In this document: in pieces, positions 1 to 12,348 of the stretch
How positions within the stretch are numbered: the first letter of the stretch is position 1
Layout of the letters: each line of letters begins with the position of its first letter
Origin: Edaphochlamys debaryana
Taxonomy: Eukaryota; Chlorophyta; Chlorophyceae; Chlamydomonadales
Direction of reading: 5' to 3'
Assembly: GCA_016858145.1 (NCBI GenBank)
Contig: JAEHOE010000065.1
Location: 558,001 to 622,000 of the forward strand
Length of the DNA: 64,000 nt
Made by a program: the position numbers and the translations under genes
The notes under the pieces: generated by a model
Databases searched by the model: none
Seen by the model: the letters and a program-made list of their open reading frames with translations, nothing else
Told to the model about the DNA's origin: nothing

Positions 1-14
1 AAACCCTAAAACCC
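1..14. repeat. Telomere-repeat-like sequence at window edge
   Basis: The first 14 bases read AAACCCTAAAACCC, a perfect fit to one and three-quarter units of CCCTAAAA, the C-strand form of the TTTTAGGG telomere repeat known from Chlamydomonas. The orientation is right for the left end of a chromosome. Only this fragment lies inside the window, so a true telomere cannot be distinguished from a chance or interstitial match. Confidence 0.4.
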
Positions 15-1149
15 AACCACACACCCGAGCAATTCAAGTTCGGCTTGATTGAGCAGGTGAGAGCACTTTCCTATCCAACGCGTGCCCCCGCCCTGCCCCA
101 CAGACCTTTTCGGTGGGCGGCGGGTGCCCGTACGGCACCCACGACACGCGGTGGCCCGACAACTGCACCCTGCCGGAGGGGCTCGGCCGCCTGCCCCGCA
201 GAGCCGCCGCCGCCAGGGCACGGGCGGCGGCGCTGGCCTAGGATAGGACGGAAAGGGACGGCGGACGGAGGCGTACACGCGCAGACGGAGCTCCAGCAGC
301 CGTAACCGCCAGCGGCGGGGCCCATCGGCCGCCTGCTGCCCGCCATGCATGCAGCAGGGCAAGGGCGGAGCGGGCGCGGCCAGGCTGCTGTGAGCCCTCA
401 GCTGCAGCCACCGCCGCCGCGGCAAGGGAACGGCTGATGGAGAGCGGGTGAAGTGTGGGTGTGGCTGGGTTGCAGCAGGTGTATCATTGGCGCAGTCGAG
501 GAACACAGGCGCTCCGCCAACCTAGCTAGATGGGTGCTCCGAATGCGTGGTCATTAGCAGGCGGGGCAGATGGGGCGCACAGCAGATAGAGAGGGCGGGC
601 GGGGTAGGATGGAGGACCGTCGAACTAGTCGAACGTCCTCGGGAGTGACTAAGCGTCAGTCATACATGGGCGCCCACATGGGCGCGCCCCGTGAGCTCGT
701 AGACAGTTTGCGTACGGTGGGGATGTGTTGCTGGGAGCACCGGCGGGTTAGAGGCGAGGTGGGCGGGGGTGCGGCAGGGGACGGGGGCGGGCGGGGCACG
801 CGGGGATGTCACGACACGCCCATGGCCTCGGGCGGGGATGGACGGTTTTGGCCGGCCGGCGAACGGGCAGGCAAAACATGCGGATGGAAATGGTGCCGTC
901 CGATAGGTCGCGTGAAGCCGAAGTCGTAAACCAGAACGTCGGCGCGCGGAGCGTGTCGCGGGCCAATCGAATGGCAGGGATGGATTGACTCATCATTAGC
1001 GGCGAGGCGACCCAGCCTCAGCGCGGGCGTTTACATGTACGCGAGACGCCAAGCGCGCGCTTGCCTCCGGGTAACGACTGTCCGCGGCGGGCAGGCACTT
1101 TGTTCGTTGGCGCCCCATGCGGTACGGCAAGGTAGCGCGTTACTGCCCG
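15..1149. other. Intergenic stretch upstream of the lectin-like gene
   Basis: No gene is supported here. Open frames exist on both strands, but they overlap one another, lack recognisable domains and show no convincing splice structure. It is GC-rich sequence, presumably subtelomeric or promoter DNA of the gene beginning at 1354. Confidence 0.4.
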
Positions 1150-1157
1150 TATATAAA
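1150..1157 (+). promoter_or_regulatory. TATA box of the lectin-like gene
   Basis: TATATAAA lies about 200 bases upstream of the predicted ATG at 1354. Transcription would start near 1180, giving a 5' leader of roughly 170 bases. Confidence 0.6.
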
Positions 1158-1353
1158 CTCAGTTCGCAGAAGCCATCACACCACACTCGCGACGCTAGGT
1201 CCCTGGCGGCAGCGACGGCACTCGCTAGCGACCTCGCTCGGTGCTCGCGACATAAACCATCACCCATCCAGGCTCTCGAGCTCCTCGCCCTAACTCGTTC
1301 TCTACTTTCAAGCACGCTCGCGCTCGCAGTGCCGGCGTCGTCGTCCGTCAGCA

Positions 1354-4300
1354 ATGGCTACCGGCTCAAGGCAGCGCGGGGCCTCTCGCGCTGTGCTCAA
1401 GGCGCTGCTCCTCGGCGGGCTGGCCACGGCCGCGGTGGCGTTCGGCGCGGTCGAGTCCGGCCCCTCAGGTGTGTTGATGGGTAGACTGGTCGACAACGCC
1501 GCTTGTCTACATTGAGCTGAGGAGCGAAACGCATTGGTATCGAGCCGGAGGGCCAAAAACCGTCCATCCAAAACGAGCCACAATTGCGGTGGAGAATCGC
1601 GCAGCAGCCAGTCAGCGCAGAACGTGTCTCAGTACCTCGAGAATAGCTCGCGTGCGTGCTGCTGCTTGTTGTTGTGGGACATTGAGCGAAAACTCGCGTT
1701 GCGCGACATGTCTGAGTAAACGTTTTATTTGCTCGACTCAGGAAGAGACCTAAGCGCTGACAGGCGCTTACAGACGCACGCCTACATACGCATTTCGCGG
1801 AAAGGGGGGGACATCATGCGGTCTGAAGTCGAGGGCGTTTTGGCTCATTTCAAGGGTTCATCAGGGCATAGAAGTGCCAGCCAGAAGTTGATTGGATGGA
1901 TGGCTGAACCGTGTTTCTGGTCTACAAGGGGGTAAATCATGCGCGACTTGACTTACTGAGTGACTGACGACTCATATTGCCGTGAAACTGCCCTGTGCCG
2001 TGCAGACATGGAATCTGAGCTGGGCATCCGCCGCAAGCTGCTCCTGTCAACGTGAGCTTTGCTTGACCAGGGGTCTAGGGGGTCTAGGGGGTCTAGGGGG
2101 TCTAGGGGGCTAGGGTCTAGTGCCATGCAGAACATGGGTGTGTGAACGCATGATTACTAGTTTGCACCCAAGTCAGTAGACCAAATAAACCCCACGTCCC
2201 TAGCTAATCTCGTGTAATGTGTCGTGTCCCTGCTCCATCCCGTCCCTTACTTCTGGTTTGTTGCCCAGGCCCCCCCCTTCACCCCCAGCGGCGCCAAAGC
2301 GTGAGTCATCAATAATGCGTGGGGTAGCTAGCAATCAAGCACGTTTGTGTATGTGTGTGTCCCCAGCCCCTGCTGGCGAGCCATCCCGCTAGCCGCTGCC
2401 CCTGATACTAGTCAGTTGCTAGTAAATGATGCGTGCGTGGGCGTACGTCACTACTACCCGCAAGCTGACATTCCATTATTACGTCACCCGCGCACTACAT
2501 CCATCCACCGTACAGGCATCACGACCGTCACCAGCCCGGCAACGTACTACGGGTATTGCAGCGACTTGGGTGGCAATTGCGACGACACCCGCACTACGCC
2601 ACCTTGTTCGCTGGTTTCAAGGCCGAGTAACTACGTCGGCACCTGGAACTGTAAGCCAGTTGCTCGACCGGGCATGCATGTTGTCTTGTGGGGCGGGCGG
2701 GTGCATGCGGGGTCGATTGGTGTGTGCATGCAGCGGGGCGCGCGGGCGGGGTAGGTGGTGGCGGGGTCGAGCCTGCCCAGCCACGTAACCACAGGCTTGA
2801 CTGTGTGATGACCCCTCGTATGCGTGGTGGCTCGCTCTATCTATCTCTCTTTGAGCTGTTCATTCCCCGTGCGGTGTCCGTGGGTGCAGGTGACCGGCTG
2901 TGGTCTCCCACGGGCAGGTTCTACGCAGAGCTCAGCGACGCCAACGGGGCCCTGGTGCGGAGCGAGGCAGGGTTCTTTGTCTGCGCGGATTTTAGGAGTT
3001 CGTACACTGTGGGGCGGGGCAAACACCGCATGTATGCATGCATGCGTGGCAGCGCTGGCTACGTACATGGGCAATTTAAGCAACGAGCCCACTCTCATCT
3101 ATTATTCATCAGCATGTGCGCATCTCCCCCCCCCCCAGACTGTGTACGAGAACGCCACTCGCCGCGTCGTTTGGTCAACCAATGCCACACGTGCTGTCGT
3201 GGGAACCACCAAGAACTTCTTCTTCGCAGTGTCGGGCACTGGGATTGCGGCCGTGCTCATCAACGCCCATGGGCGGAACCGCACCAATTTCATCACGAGC
3301 AACAAGCACGTGGGCCAGCTTTTCACGGAGGCCATCGGACCTGACTTCCCGCCCTACACGCTTTCCCTACGTGAGCTTGGGGTGACTAGTGCTGGCGGCG
3401 CGCCCGCACGCGCGGCGGGTGTGGTGGCGGATGTATGTCCCACCGGCGGCGGCGGCTGAATATCTCTCCCGCCCTGCCCCCACATTATTGCTTGCCCCGG
3501 CCCCAGGTGACACTGGAATGCTCGTCCTCAAGAACAAGAACAACGCCACCGCCTGGACCTCGACCGTCAACATGAGGCCCATCGGTGCGTGCATGCAATG
3601 CGCCTAGCGCGTTGTACTTGCCGTACATTACGTATGTGTTGAGTAGTAAATAAACCGGATGGAGCGCGCGCACGTGCATGCAGTTCATTACTCGTCATCT
3701 TATTACCCCCCTGCTTCCTTATTGCATTGTGCAGTGCCCTGCGTCAACTATTCGACTATTGACGTGGACTATGGCGATTCCAAGCGCCGCATCTGCAACT
3801 GCCCCCAGGGATACACCACTGTGGCCCGCTTCTGGCAGGCGGAGGACGCCGTGTGCTACCGTGAGTTCATGCATGCATGCATGGTGGTTTGAATAATTAA
3901 TCTTTCTGTGATGAAGGACATCGTTGCATTGAAATGCATGCAACACCTACCATCTATCCCCGCCCGCACCCAGCTAGCGCTACGCTCCTGCTGCCTCTTT
4001 CTTCCATCCCTTGCGTACGTGCAAACCCCCCTGCTGCGTGCTGCCCGCAGCCTTCCCCACACCCTCCGTGATCCTGAGCGACGCCTCGGCCTTCCGGTGG
4101 GACGACCCCTTCTCCGCCTCCATTGGGGGAATCAACTCTTCGATCTACACCAACGGTTACAGCAAACTGAAGGAATGGGTGAGAAGCATCCCAGAACAAA
4201 CTGCTGTACCCGCCTACAAAGCAAGCAGTTGCATGCGCATGCATCATCAAGGAAGCATTGCATGCATGCGCTTGCCTTCGTTCTCTACTATGCCTGGGAG

Positions 4301-6194
4301 GCCTGCATGCCTCGATAGCCCGCCGCCCCCTCCATCTACTCTATCGTCCCCCCCACCCGCCCACCCGCCGTGCATGAAGGTTACTCCAAACCCTGCGGTC
4401 CCCAACTCGGGCTTCCTGAACCGCTGGACGGTTGAGCCAATGCCTTCGACACTCTTTGGTTCGCGCCTTGGTGAGTCGTCAAGGCCAGGCCGGATCTCTA
4501 TCTGTTATTGCAGTTATTGCAGCTGCGCCTATCAATATCACAATCTGATGCTGTACCTCGCTCGCTCCTACCTTTCATATGTGCAGCCGACACCTCTGAC
4601 TACGTTGCCTGGAAGGACGACGTTGATTACATGGACGTTCGGTCCCATGTGGCGTCAGCTAGTGATGGAGCGGACAATATGGTGCGTGGGTGCGCGCAAT
4701 TGGTTGTTATGGATGGATGGAGGGGGAAATAGTGGAAATTGCGGCGGGGATCTTCTAGATCTTCAAGTTCGTCGCGACTTCATTATTACCTGGCTCCTGC
4801 CTGCCATGTTCGTCCGTACAGATCTTTTGGAACCGCATCATGGTCCATGGATCCTGCATGCCTGCCATGCCCCCATCCACAGATCTTTTGGAACCGGATC
4901 ATGGTCCACAACATGACCTACCGCGCCCCCGCCGCCCCCGCCACCGTGAACGCCAGCCGCATGTGCCTCACTGCCCACCCCTTGCTCCGTCAAGTCTTGG
5001 CGTCGATCGAGCCCTGCGTGGAGGATACCAACAACCCCAACTTCAACCAGTTCTGGCTCTTCCTTGCAGTCACAGACCAGAGGCAAGTGGTGCAATGCAT
5101 GGCTGGCTGGGTGGGTGGATGGCTGGACTAGAGACTGGTGTATGTTGTTGTGGGAGCAAGGGCAAGGATTGATACCGTACTCTATGTAACTAGATAGAGA
5201 TGGGGATTCAAGGGAGTCGGAGATCGGAGTCAGGTATATGATACTATGCCGTACATGGATCCATATATCTGTCTCGGGCTAGCTAGCTAGATGGCGGGGC
5301 GGGCGGGCTTGCTTAGGGCTTCCCGCTTGGCTTGCCGCCACATCCACAGCTTCCTTGCTGCGTGCTGTACGACATCTGGCGAGCAATGCATGTACGACGT
5401 ATGGCTGCTGCGCCTGGTGACTAGATAGCTAGCTTGATTCCCTGGAACCCTCGCTCGCCTCCCCTCGCACGACGGGTTCGCCATCCTCCTGCACCCGCAC
5501 CGCCTCGATTCGGAGAAGCATGAGAAGTACCAGTGCCTCACGGTGGAGGAGTCGTATTCGAGAACGTCACCTGATGGTTCCAACAAGCGCTACCAGCCGA
5601 CGTACACACAAGTCAGTGTCAAGGACTGCTTCTGGGACCCAGCCAGCGCCAGCGATGTGCCGTCGGCTGCGTCGAGCAACAGCACGTACACACAGCTCTT
5701 CAGGATGCGCGGCATGACAGGTGCGTGCGGGGATGAATAATGGCAGAGCAACGCTCGCTAGCTAGCTGCTGGTGGGGCTACTGGAGTTTTTTTACTGGAG
5801 TTTTATACCTGCCTGCCCATCGTATCGATCTACCGTTCGTTCCTGACCTACCCCGGCGCCGCTTCCCGCCCTCGACCCCGCCCATCCCCCCTACGTGTCC
5901 ATGCATCCAGACGCGGCCACCGTCCGGCCCCTGTCCACTGACCTGGGGCGGCACCGCCGCTCCCTCCTGCGTGCTGGTGCCACCTCTGGAGCCTCCGCCG
6001 CCCAGCAGCGCACGAATGCTTTCGCGGCCCCGGTCGACCTTCTGTCGGCGAGTGGCATCACGTGGGGCGACGACGGCGAGGACCGCCTGCCCTGGGAGCG
6101 TGATGACGTGGACATGGGTGCCGTCACGGGCTGGAGGCGGAAGCTGATGGAGCAGGCCATGGGCAAGCAGCAGCAGCAGCGGGCGGAGGAGTAG
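1354..6194 (+). CDS. Secreted protein resembling bulb-type (mannose-binding) lectins
   Basis: Multi-exon gene. It opens with MATGSRQRG followed by the hydrophobic stretch ALLLGGLATAAVAFGAV, a likely signal peptide. Proposed exons: 1354-1468, 2289-2300 (12-nt microexon), 2516-2650, 2890-3008, 3139-3370, 3507-3584, 3735-3860, 4051-4178, 4380-4470, 4587-4681, 4883-5092, one ending at 5720, and 5911-6194 (stop TAG). The segments RLWSPTGRFYAEL, RRVVWSTNAT and GMLVLKNKNNATAWTS match the repeating pattern of B-lectin (D-mannose-binding) domains. Several N-glycosylation sequons and paired cysteines such as RICNCPQGYTTV fit an extracellular protein. The join between 5092 and the exon containing EKYQCLTVEE is unresolved: the first may end at a GC donor (5093) or further on, and the next exon lacks a clear in-phase acceptor. 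The last exon is charged and Gln-rich. Gene identity is good; the lectin assignment is moderate and no ligand can be named. Confidence 0.6.
2070..2120. repeat. 9-bp tandem repeat (GGGGGTCTA)n
   Basis: About six copies of GGGGGTCTA with minor length changes lie in the first intron of the lectin-like gene. Simple minisatellite; no function seen. Confidence 0.85.
4822..4848 (+). repeat. Copy of an exon start inside the preceding intron
   Basis: ATCTTTTGGAACCGCATCAT and the following seven bases repeat the start of the real exon at 4883 with one mismatch, and are also preceded by an AG acceptor (4820-4821). The offset is 61 bases, so using this acceptor would shift the frame. Confidence 0.85.
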
Positions 6195-7454
6195 GATTAC
6201 TAAGGTTTACTAAGAAGGATCGGTTGGGGGTTGAGGTTTGGAATGGTTTGGATCTTGATCTGGTCCCAACTTGGTCCCAGCAGACCGATGTTCAATTAAG
6301 GGTGGGTGCGTGCAGGACCTAGCCTATGGGCCAGCTGAGCCCCGACGAGGTCTGAACGTTTGCTATTCATGGACGACTGGGCCCGTGAACCACGTGTTGA
6401 TTGTCGGCTTTCACTCGCGTGGATCTAGAAGGACGGTTGGACTGATGTGGCTGATGGGTGCTGATAATAAGCAGGGTAGCTAGGAGCGAGCGAGGCGAGC
6501 ACTTGATTGGGATCTGCTGGATCTATGTGGCCCCATCCAACTTGATTGATTGCTGGGCGGCGGCCTCGGTTCCGCAAGCTGTTCATCACTAGGAGGCAGC
6601 GGTAGGTGCCGCCACCTACCTGCTGTACGGCCTTTCAGGGCCTCACCTGATCCCACTCGACTATTGATGGACGCTGTCTCACCTGCTTACTTTGTTCAGC
6701 GGTGTCGCCTTGTATTGAGACTTACGCGTGCTGTGCGTGACTGAGTATGAATGACGTGTCACGTCCGTTACGTGTTACCTTGCCTTACTTGCTGCATTCC
6801 GTCCCCCCTGCCAGCCACACCAATTCATGTGAAACAAGTCTGACTGCCGTGATGGCATCCTCGCTTGATTATTGTGTTGACGAGAAGGCCTCCGTCCAGC
6901 CGCCACAATGTAATAAAGAATGTGCCCGCCCGCCAGTCGTCCTCACCGGTGGGTACCCAGGTGGGTCGGCCTGTCCCCAACCGGCAGAAGTGCTGCTGCA
7001 GCTAGCTAGCCTCGGTCAAGACCTCGTTCGTTAAGCCCAGGGGACCCGGGGGTGCCGTGGGGAGTTTGGGGACGGGGAGGGGGTCACATTGGGGGGCGGG
7101 GGGGGGCTCGGGGCCCGGCAGATCAGGGGGCGGGGGCACGCGGGGGCCGGGAGCGCAGGGGGCCCGTTCCGAGGCAGGGGCGGGGGCGGGGGCGATCGAG
7201 ACGAGGGCGAGGGCCAGGGGGGGGGGTCCGGCGCGGGCGGAGGCCCCGCACATCTCAAAACCTGAACCGACCCGCATCCTAATTACGGGCTAGCTAGGTC
7301 GGTCCTCCGGCAAAAGCACCTCGGGGGACGCACCTCGGTAGCGCTCTGGCCAAGAACGACCGCGCGCGCCTCGAGCCGCCCACTATTAGAAGTACTATCA
7401 CCCGCTATCACCCGCTCTCTACTCATCACCTAAACCACTCCATCTAGCAACAGC
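6195..7454. other. Intergenic region between lectin-like and membrane-protein genes
   Basis: The first part is probably the 3' untranslated region of the lectin-like gene. Bases 7070-7250 are extremely G-rich on the plus strand, with many runs of four or more G, and lie 200-400 bases before the next ATG. No convincing gene was found. Confidence 0.5.
6909..6917 (+). terminator. Possible polyadenylation signal TGTAA / AATAAA
   Basis: TGTAA, the usual volvocine poly(A) signal, overlaps AATAAA here. Used by the lectin-like gene it would give a 3' untranslated region of about 0.7 kb. Assignment rests only on the motif and position. Confidence 0.4.
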
Positions 7455-10400
7455 ATGGAGGGCGGCGGCGGCGGAGGCCGATACTCGGACAGCGGGCGCT
7501 ACGCAGCCTCGCCCCCCGGCCCTGGCGCCCCCGGCCCCGGCGGCGCCTTCTCCTTCACCGGCCTCAGCCGGGGCCGCGCGGGGGCAGCGGCGGAGCCGCC
7601 CTGGGGCCCCCCTGGCCCCGGGGGAGGCGGTGCGGGAGGCGGTGGGGGAGGCGGTGCGGGCGCGGGGGTAGGAGGCGAGGAGCGACCCGGGGGTCGGTCT
7701 CCGTGGGTCGCCGAGGTGAGGGCGGGGGAGGGTTGGTTGGGTGGGTGGGGGAGTAGCGGACGGACGGACAGAGCAGGGGCGGGGGAGGGCAGGAGGGGGT
7801 GCCTCGGAAAGGGGGCCCCCGGGGGCGGGGGACGCCAGGGCGGGGGAGGGGGGAGAGGAGGGGGGAGAGGCCGAGGTACGCCAGAAGCCAGAGTACCTTC
7901 CCCCTCCAGGGGCGGGGGAGGGGAGGAGCGGGGTGGGCAGGAGCGAGGGAGGGCAGGGGTGTTTTGGAACGGGGTTGGATGGGGGGGTTGGGGAAGGGGT
8001 CCCCCGGGGACCGAAGTACGCCAGAACGAAGCCAAACGCCCCTCCGCTAGCTCCTTCCTTCCGACCTCATTCCCCCCCCCCCCAGGGCCTGCCCTCCAGC
8101 CTGGGTGCCTACGGCCGCTCCGCCCAGTGGCTGGTGGCGCTGGTGGCCCTGGCGCTGGCGGCGGCGGGGCGGGGGGGCGGGGTGGGGGGCCTGCCGCCCT
8201 TCGACTACCTGCTGGCGGTGCCGGGTGCGTGCCGGGGTCGGGGTGGGAGCGAGGCACACCGGCGGGGCACACGCCACCTGGTCCACCCCTACCTTGCCCC
8301 CCTTCCGGCTTGCGGTCTCTTACTTGGTTCAGCACACCCGAACATCCCTCATTATTCCCCATGCGTGCATCCCTGCCCCATCGCACACCTTAGTCATCAT
8401 CCTGGTCCTGGCCCCCGCTGTGGCGCTGCTGGGCTGCTGGGCCGCCGCCGCCTCCCGCGCCGCCGCCCCCGCCGCCGCCTCCCGCCGCCGCCTGCTGCTG
8501 GCGCTGCGGGCCGCCACCGCCTTCGACCTTGCCTCCTGCGTGCTGGGGTGAGCATGAGGACCGCCGGGCGGGAGCAGGGGGTTAGGTTGTGTGGTGGGAT
8601 CCAGATCCGGATCCGGGTCCAGGCAGGGACGGATCCAGAGGTAGAGGCAGGGACCCCACGGCACCCGCCTCCTGCGTGCTGGGGTGAGGGCCGGGAGCAC
8701 GCAGGAGTCAGCTTGCTTGACTGAGGTGGGATTCAGAACAGGACCTAGGTCGTCCCGGCACGCAGGAACGGGTCCAGGGATTAAGGGACCTTGCGTCCTG
8801 CGTGCGTGCCGGGGTGAGCATGGGCCGGATGGGCGCAGGGGGCTCCCGCGCCCTCCCAGCTGGCCCGCGGTCATTCACCTCTCAAGGCGCCGTGTTTCTA
8901 GTATTTCCTTCCGCTCTCACTCCGCACCCACGCAGGGCGTCTGCCGGCGTCGCCTCCGCCGCGGCGCTGGCCCTGCGGCGGCCGCTGCGGCTGGGCTGCG
9001 CCCGGTACAGATGGGGCGGCGGCGGCGGCGGCCGAGACTGCGCCGAACTCAAGGCGGTGGGTGGGTGGGGGGGCGGAGGGGGATATGAACGGCGGTTAGA
9101 CCATGAGGGGGAGAGGAGCGGTCCTGCCTGCATGCATGTCAGTGGAAAGGGTACTGAGCCGAGCCTGAGCATGCCTTCCCCTAACCCCCTCTAAACCCCC
9201 CTAACCCCCCCGCCCCTAACCCCAGGCCACCGGGCAGGTCCTGGATCTCCTCCACGCACCTTCGCTCATGCGGCCCCCCTGCCTCCCTCAGGGGCTTAGT
9301 CCGGCTGCCCAGATCAGTACGGACACACCCCTCACGCCTTCCCTCTTCCCCCTCTTCCCCCTCTTCCCCCTCTTCCCCCTCTTCCCCCTCTTCCCCCTCT
9401 TCCCCCTCTTCCCCCTCTTCCCCTCCCCAGGCCACCGGACTGGTCCTAGGTCTGTCCGCCCTGTCCGGCCTGTGTCTGGTGTACGACGCGCTCGTGTGGC
9501 GGGCGGTGGGGTGGCGGGCGCTGGGGCCGGACAGCCGCACGCGGGCTGCCGTGGAGTGGCTCAGGTGGGGTGGGCGGGTGGTGGGCGGGAGGCATGAGGA
9601 GGGGGAATGCGGGGTTGACGACTGGCGAAGGGGCAGGGGTCACAGAACTGCCTCTTTCCCCCCCAAACCCCCCTCCCTCCATCCAACGCAACCGCCACAG
9701 GGCCCGCAAGAAGGCTCCCTTGATTGTCCTTCCCAGACCGTTACCTACCCGCCTTCTCCGCCCCCCCTCCAGGGCCCGCAAGAAGGCGGGGGTGCGCATC
9801 GTGCAGCCGCCCGCACCACCCCCGCTGGCCGCAGCGGACGCACTGCCCACCAGGTAGGGCTGGGTGGGGTGGGGTGGGGTGGGGCCGGGTGGGGAGGGTA
9901 GGTGGGGTGGCACCTAGGGTAGGGCCGGGTGGGGTGTCCGGCGGGGACATGATGGAGGGGCACACTCATAATTGGTTGAGAGCTATATACATGCCGACAG
10001 ATCGCCTCATGGAGACCACCTTGTTACTAATCGTAACCCCGCCGGGCCCACAGCAGCTCCGCCGGGGCCCTGGGCCTGGGCCCGAACGAGGTGGAGCTGG
10101 GCTGGGCCTCGGCGGGCCCCTACGCAGCGGCGCCGGCGCCCGCCGGGGAGGACGCCGCTGGCGGCGGCAGCGGCGCCGCCGCCGCGACCTCCGGGCCCGC
10201 CGCCGCCGCCGTGGCGGCGGCAGCCGCCGTCAGGTCTGCCGTCGCCAAGGCCGGGCGGGGACTGAAGGGTGCCGCCGCCGCCGCCAGGGGCCGAGCAAAT
10301 GGCAGCGACGGCGGTGGCGGGGGTGGTGGGCGGGAGGGCAACGGCGGCGGGGAAGGGGCTGGCGGCGGCGGCGGCGCGGGGGCCGTGGCGGCGGCGGCAC

Positions 10401-12309
10401 GGGCGGCGGGGGAGCTGGCTATGCGGGAGGCGCTGTGGCTGGCAAAGGCCTTCCTGGGTGTGCGGTGAGTGGCACGGCCTCCCCGACCAAAGGGCTCAGC
10501 ACGCATGCACAGCTGACTTTGTCCTCCGTCGCAACCTACCCACCCCTTCATTACTCCTCCCCTTCAGCCCCGCCCCCTCCCCTTCCCCTCACCAGCCTCG
10601 CCCAGCTGATCCTGACCTGCGTCATTGTGGGCCTCATCGCGCCCCTGCCCCGCCGCCCCCCCACCACCGCCTACCGCCTTCTGGAGGGGGCGGCGGGGGC
10701 GGGGCTGGCGGCGGCGGCGGCGCTGGGAACCTGGCAGGGCGCGAGGCTGGCGGCGGGGCGGTGGGGCGCGGGGCGGTACGGCTGGCGGAGGGGGACGCAG
10801 GTGGGTGGGTGGGCGGGGTTGGGGGGCAGGTGAGAGTGGGGTGCGGAGGGGCGGGAACGGAGGCTACGGCCCAGGCGAACCCAGGCGGACCCACGACCCG
10901 CCCGTGGTGATGAGCTGTGAACATCGCGTTAGTCATGAAGGCCCATCGTCATGGTCACAGCCTACATACTCCCGCCTTGCCCCCCCCCCCCCCGCCCCCA
11001 GGCCTACCTGGTCTCCTCCGCGGCCGCCGACTGCCTGTTGGCCCCCCTGCTGGCGGCCGCCGCCACCGCCGCCGCCGCCGTGGCCAGCCTGCCGTGCGCC
11101 CTGGTGGCGGCGGAGGGGGGGGCGGCGGTGTACAGCGCGGTGCACGCGGGTGGGGCGGGGGCGGGGCGGGGCGGAGGGACGGGTGGGGAGAGGGCTGGGG
11201 GGCTGGGGATCTTCGAGCCCGGATGGCGGAGTGGCGGAGTGGCGGAGTGGCCGCCATGGCGCGAGGCAAGGGCATGCAGCGGGAGTAGGCCCGAGCCTTA
11301 CTTGAGCAGTGCGAGGCTGCGGGGCTGTCCCCGTGACACATTCTCTTTCACTTTTCCCCCACCCCCACCCCAACCGCCCCATCCCCCAACTGCGCACGCC
11401 CCCGCCCCCCAGGCTGCAGCCCCCGCTACCGGGCCGCTGTGGGGCTGGCGCTGGCGCTGGCGGCACCGCTGTGGCTGGCGGCCGCCGCCCTGTCCCTGGC
11501 GGCAGCCCACGAGGTGGGGGCGGGGGAGGGGGGGGAGGGGGGGGCGGGGGGGGGGGCCCGGGGGTGCGACCCAGCGTGTACCGCGCTGTCCCTGGCGGCA
11601 GCCCACGAGGTGCGAGTATGCGTGTGGTGTTGGTGGTGGTGGGTGGGGGGGCGGTGGTGAGGGGCGCGACCCAGCGTGGAGTAGTGAGGAGGCATTGCAG
11701 GAATGACCTTTCCCCTCCTGTCGAGGTGCGGGCGGGGGGCTCCCCAGGGGGCAGGGATGCGGGCGCATGCGAAGGCGCTCGCTCCCAGGCACACGGAGTG
11801 ATGCAAGCCCTACCTTTCCCCTCTTCCCGCCCTGCCCACCCCACACCCTCTACACCCCACACCGAACCCCACCCTCAACCCCACGCCCCCCTCGCTCCCC
11901 AACCGCCCCAGGGCTCCGCCACCGCCGCCCTGCTCCACCGCCGCGCCGTTGCCCGCGCGGAGGCGGAGGTCCTCATGCACTCCTCATCGCCCTCCGTCGG
12001 CGGCGCCGGCGGCGGCGGCGGATTCGGATTCGGCGGCGCCAAGCCGTACGGCGGGACCTTCCGTACGACCGGCGGTACGGCAGGTGGTACGGCTGCTGCC
12101 GTACAGCGCTCGGCGTCCGCGGCGTCGTCCATCGGTCCCATGCACACGCTGGACAACCCCTTCGCCTCCCCCGCCGCCACCTGGGCCGGCGGCGGCGGCG
12201 GCGGCGGCGGCCTGGCAGGAGCGACGTCGGCGGCAGGTGTACGGCCCTCTACGGCACACCCGTTTGTGGTGGAGGACGCTCTGACGGCTTCGACGACACT
12301 GCCGACGGA

Positions 12310-12348
<39 letters not shown>

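Noticed and set aside
10933..11862. 309-residue minus-strand frame
   Set aside because: Antisense to exons of the membrane-protein gene; Pro-rich shadow of GC-rich sequence with no start context or domain.
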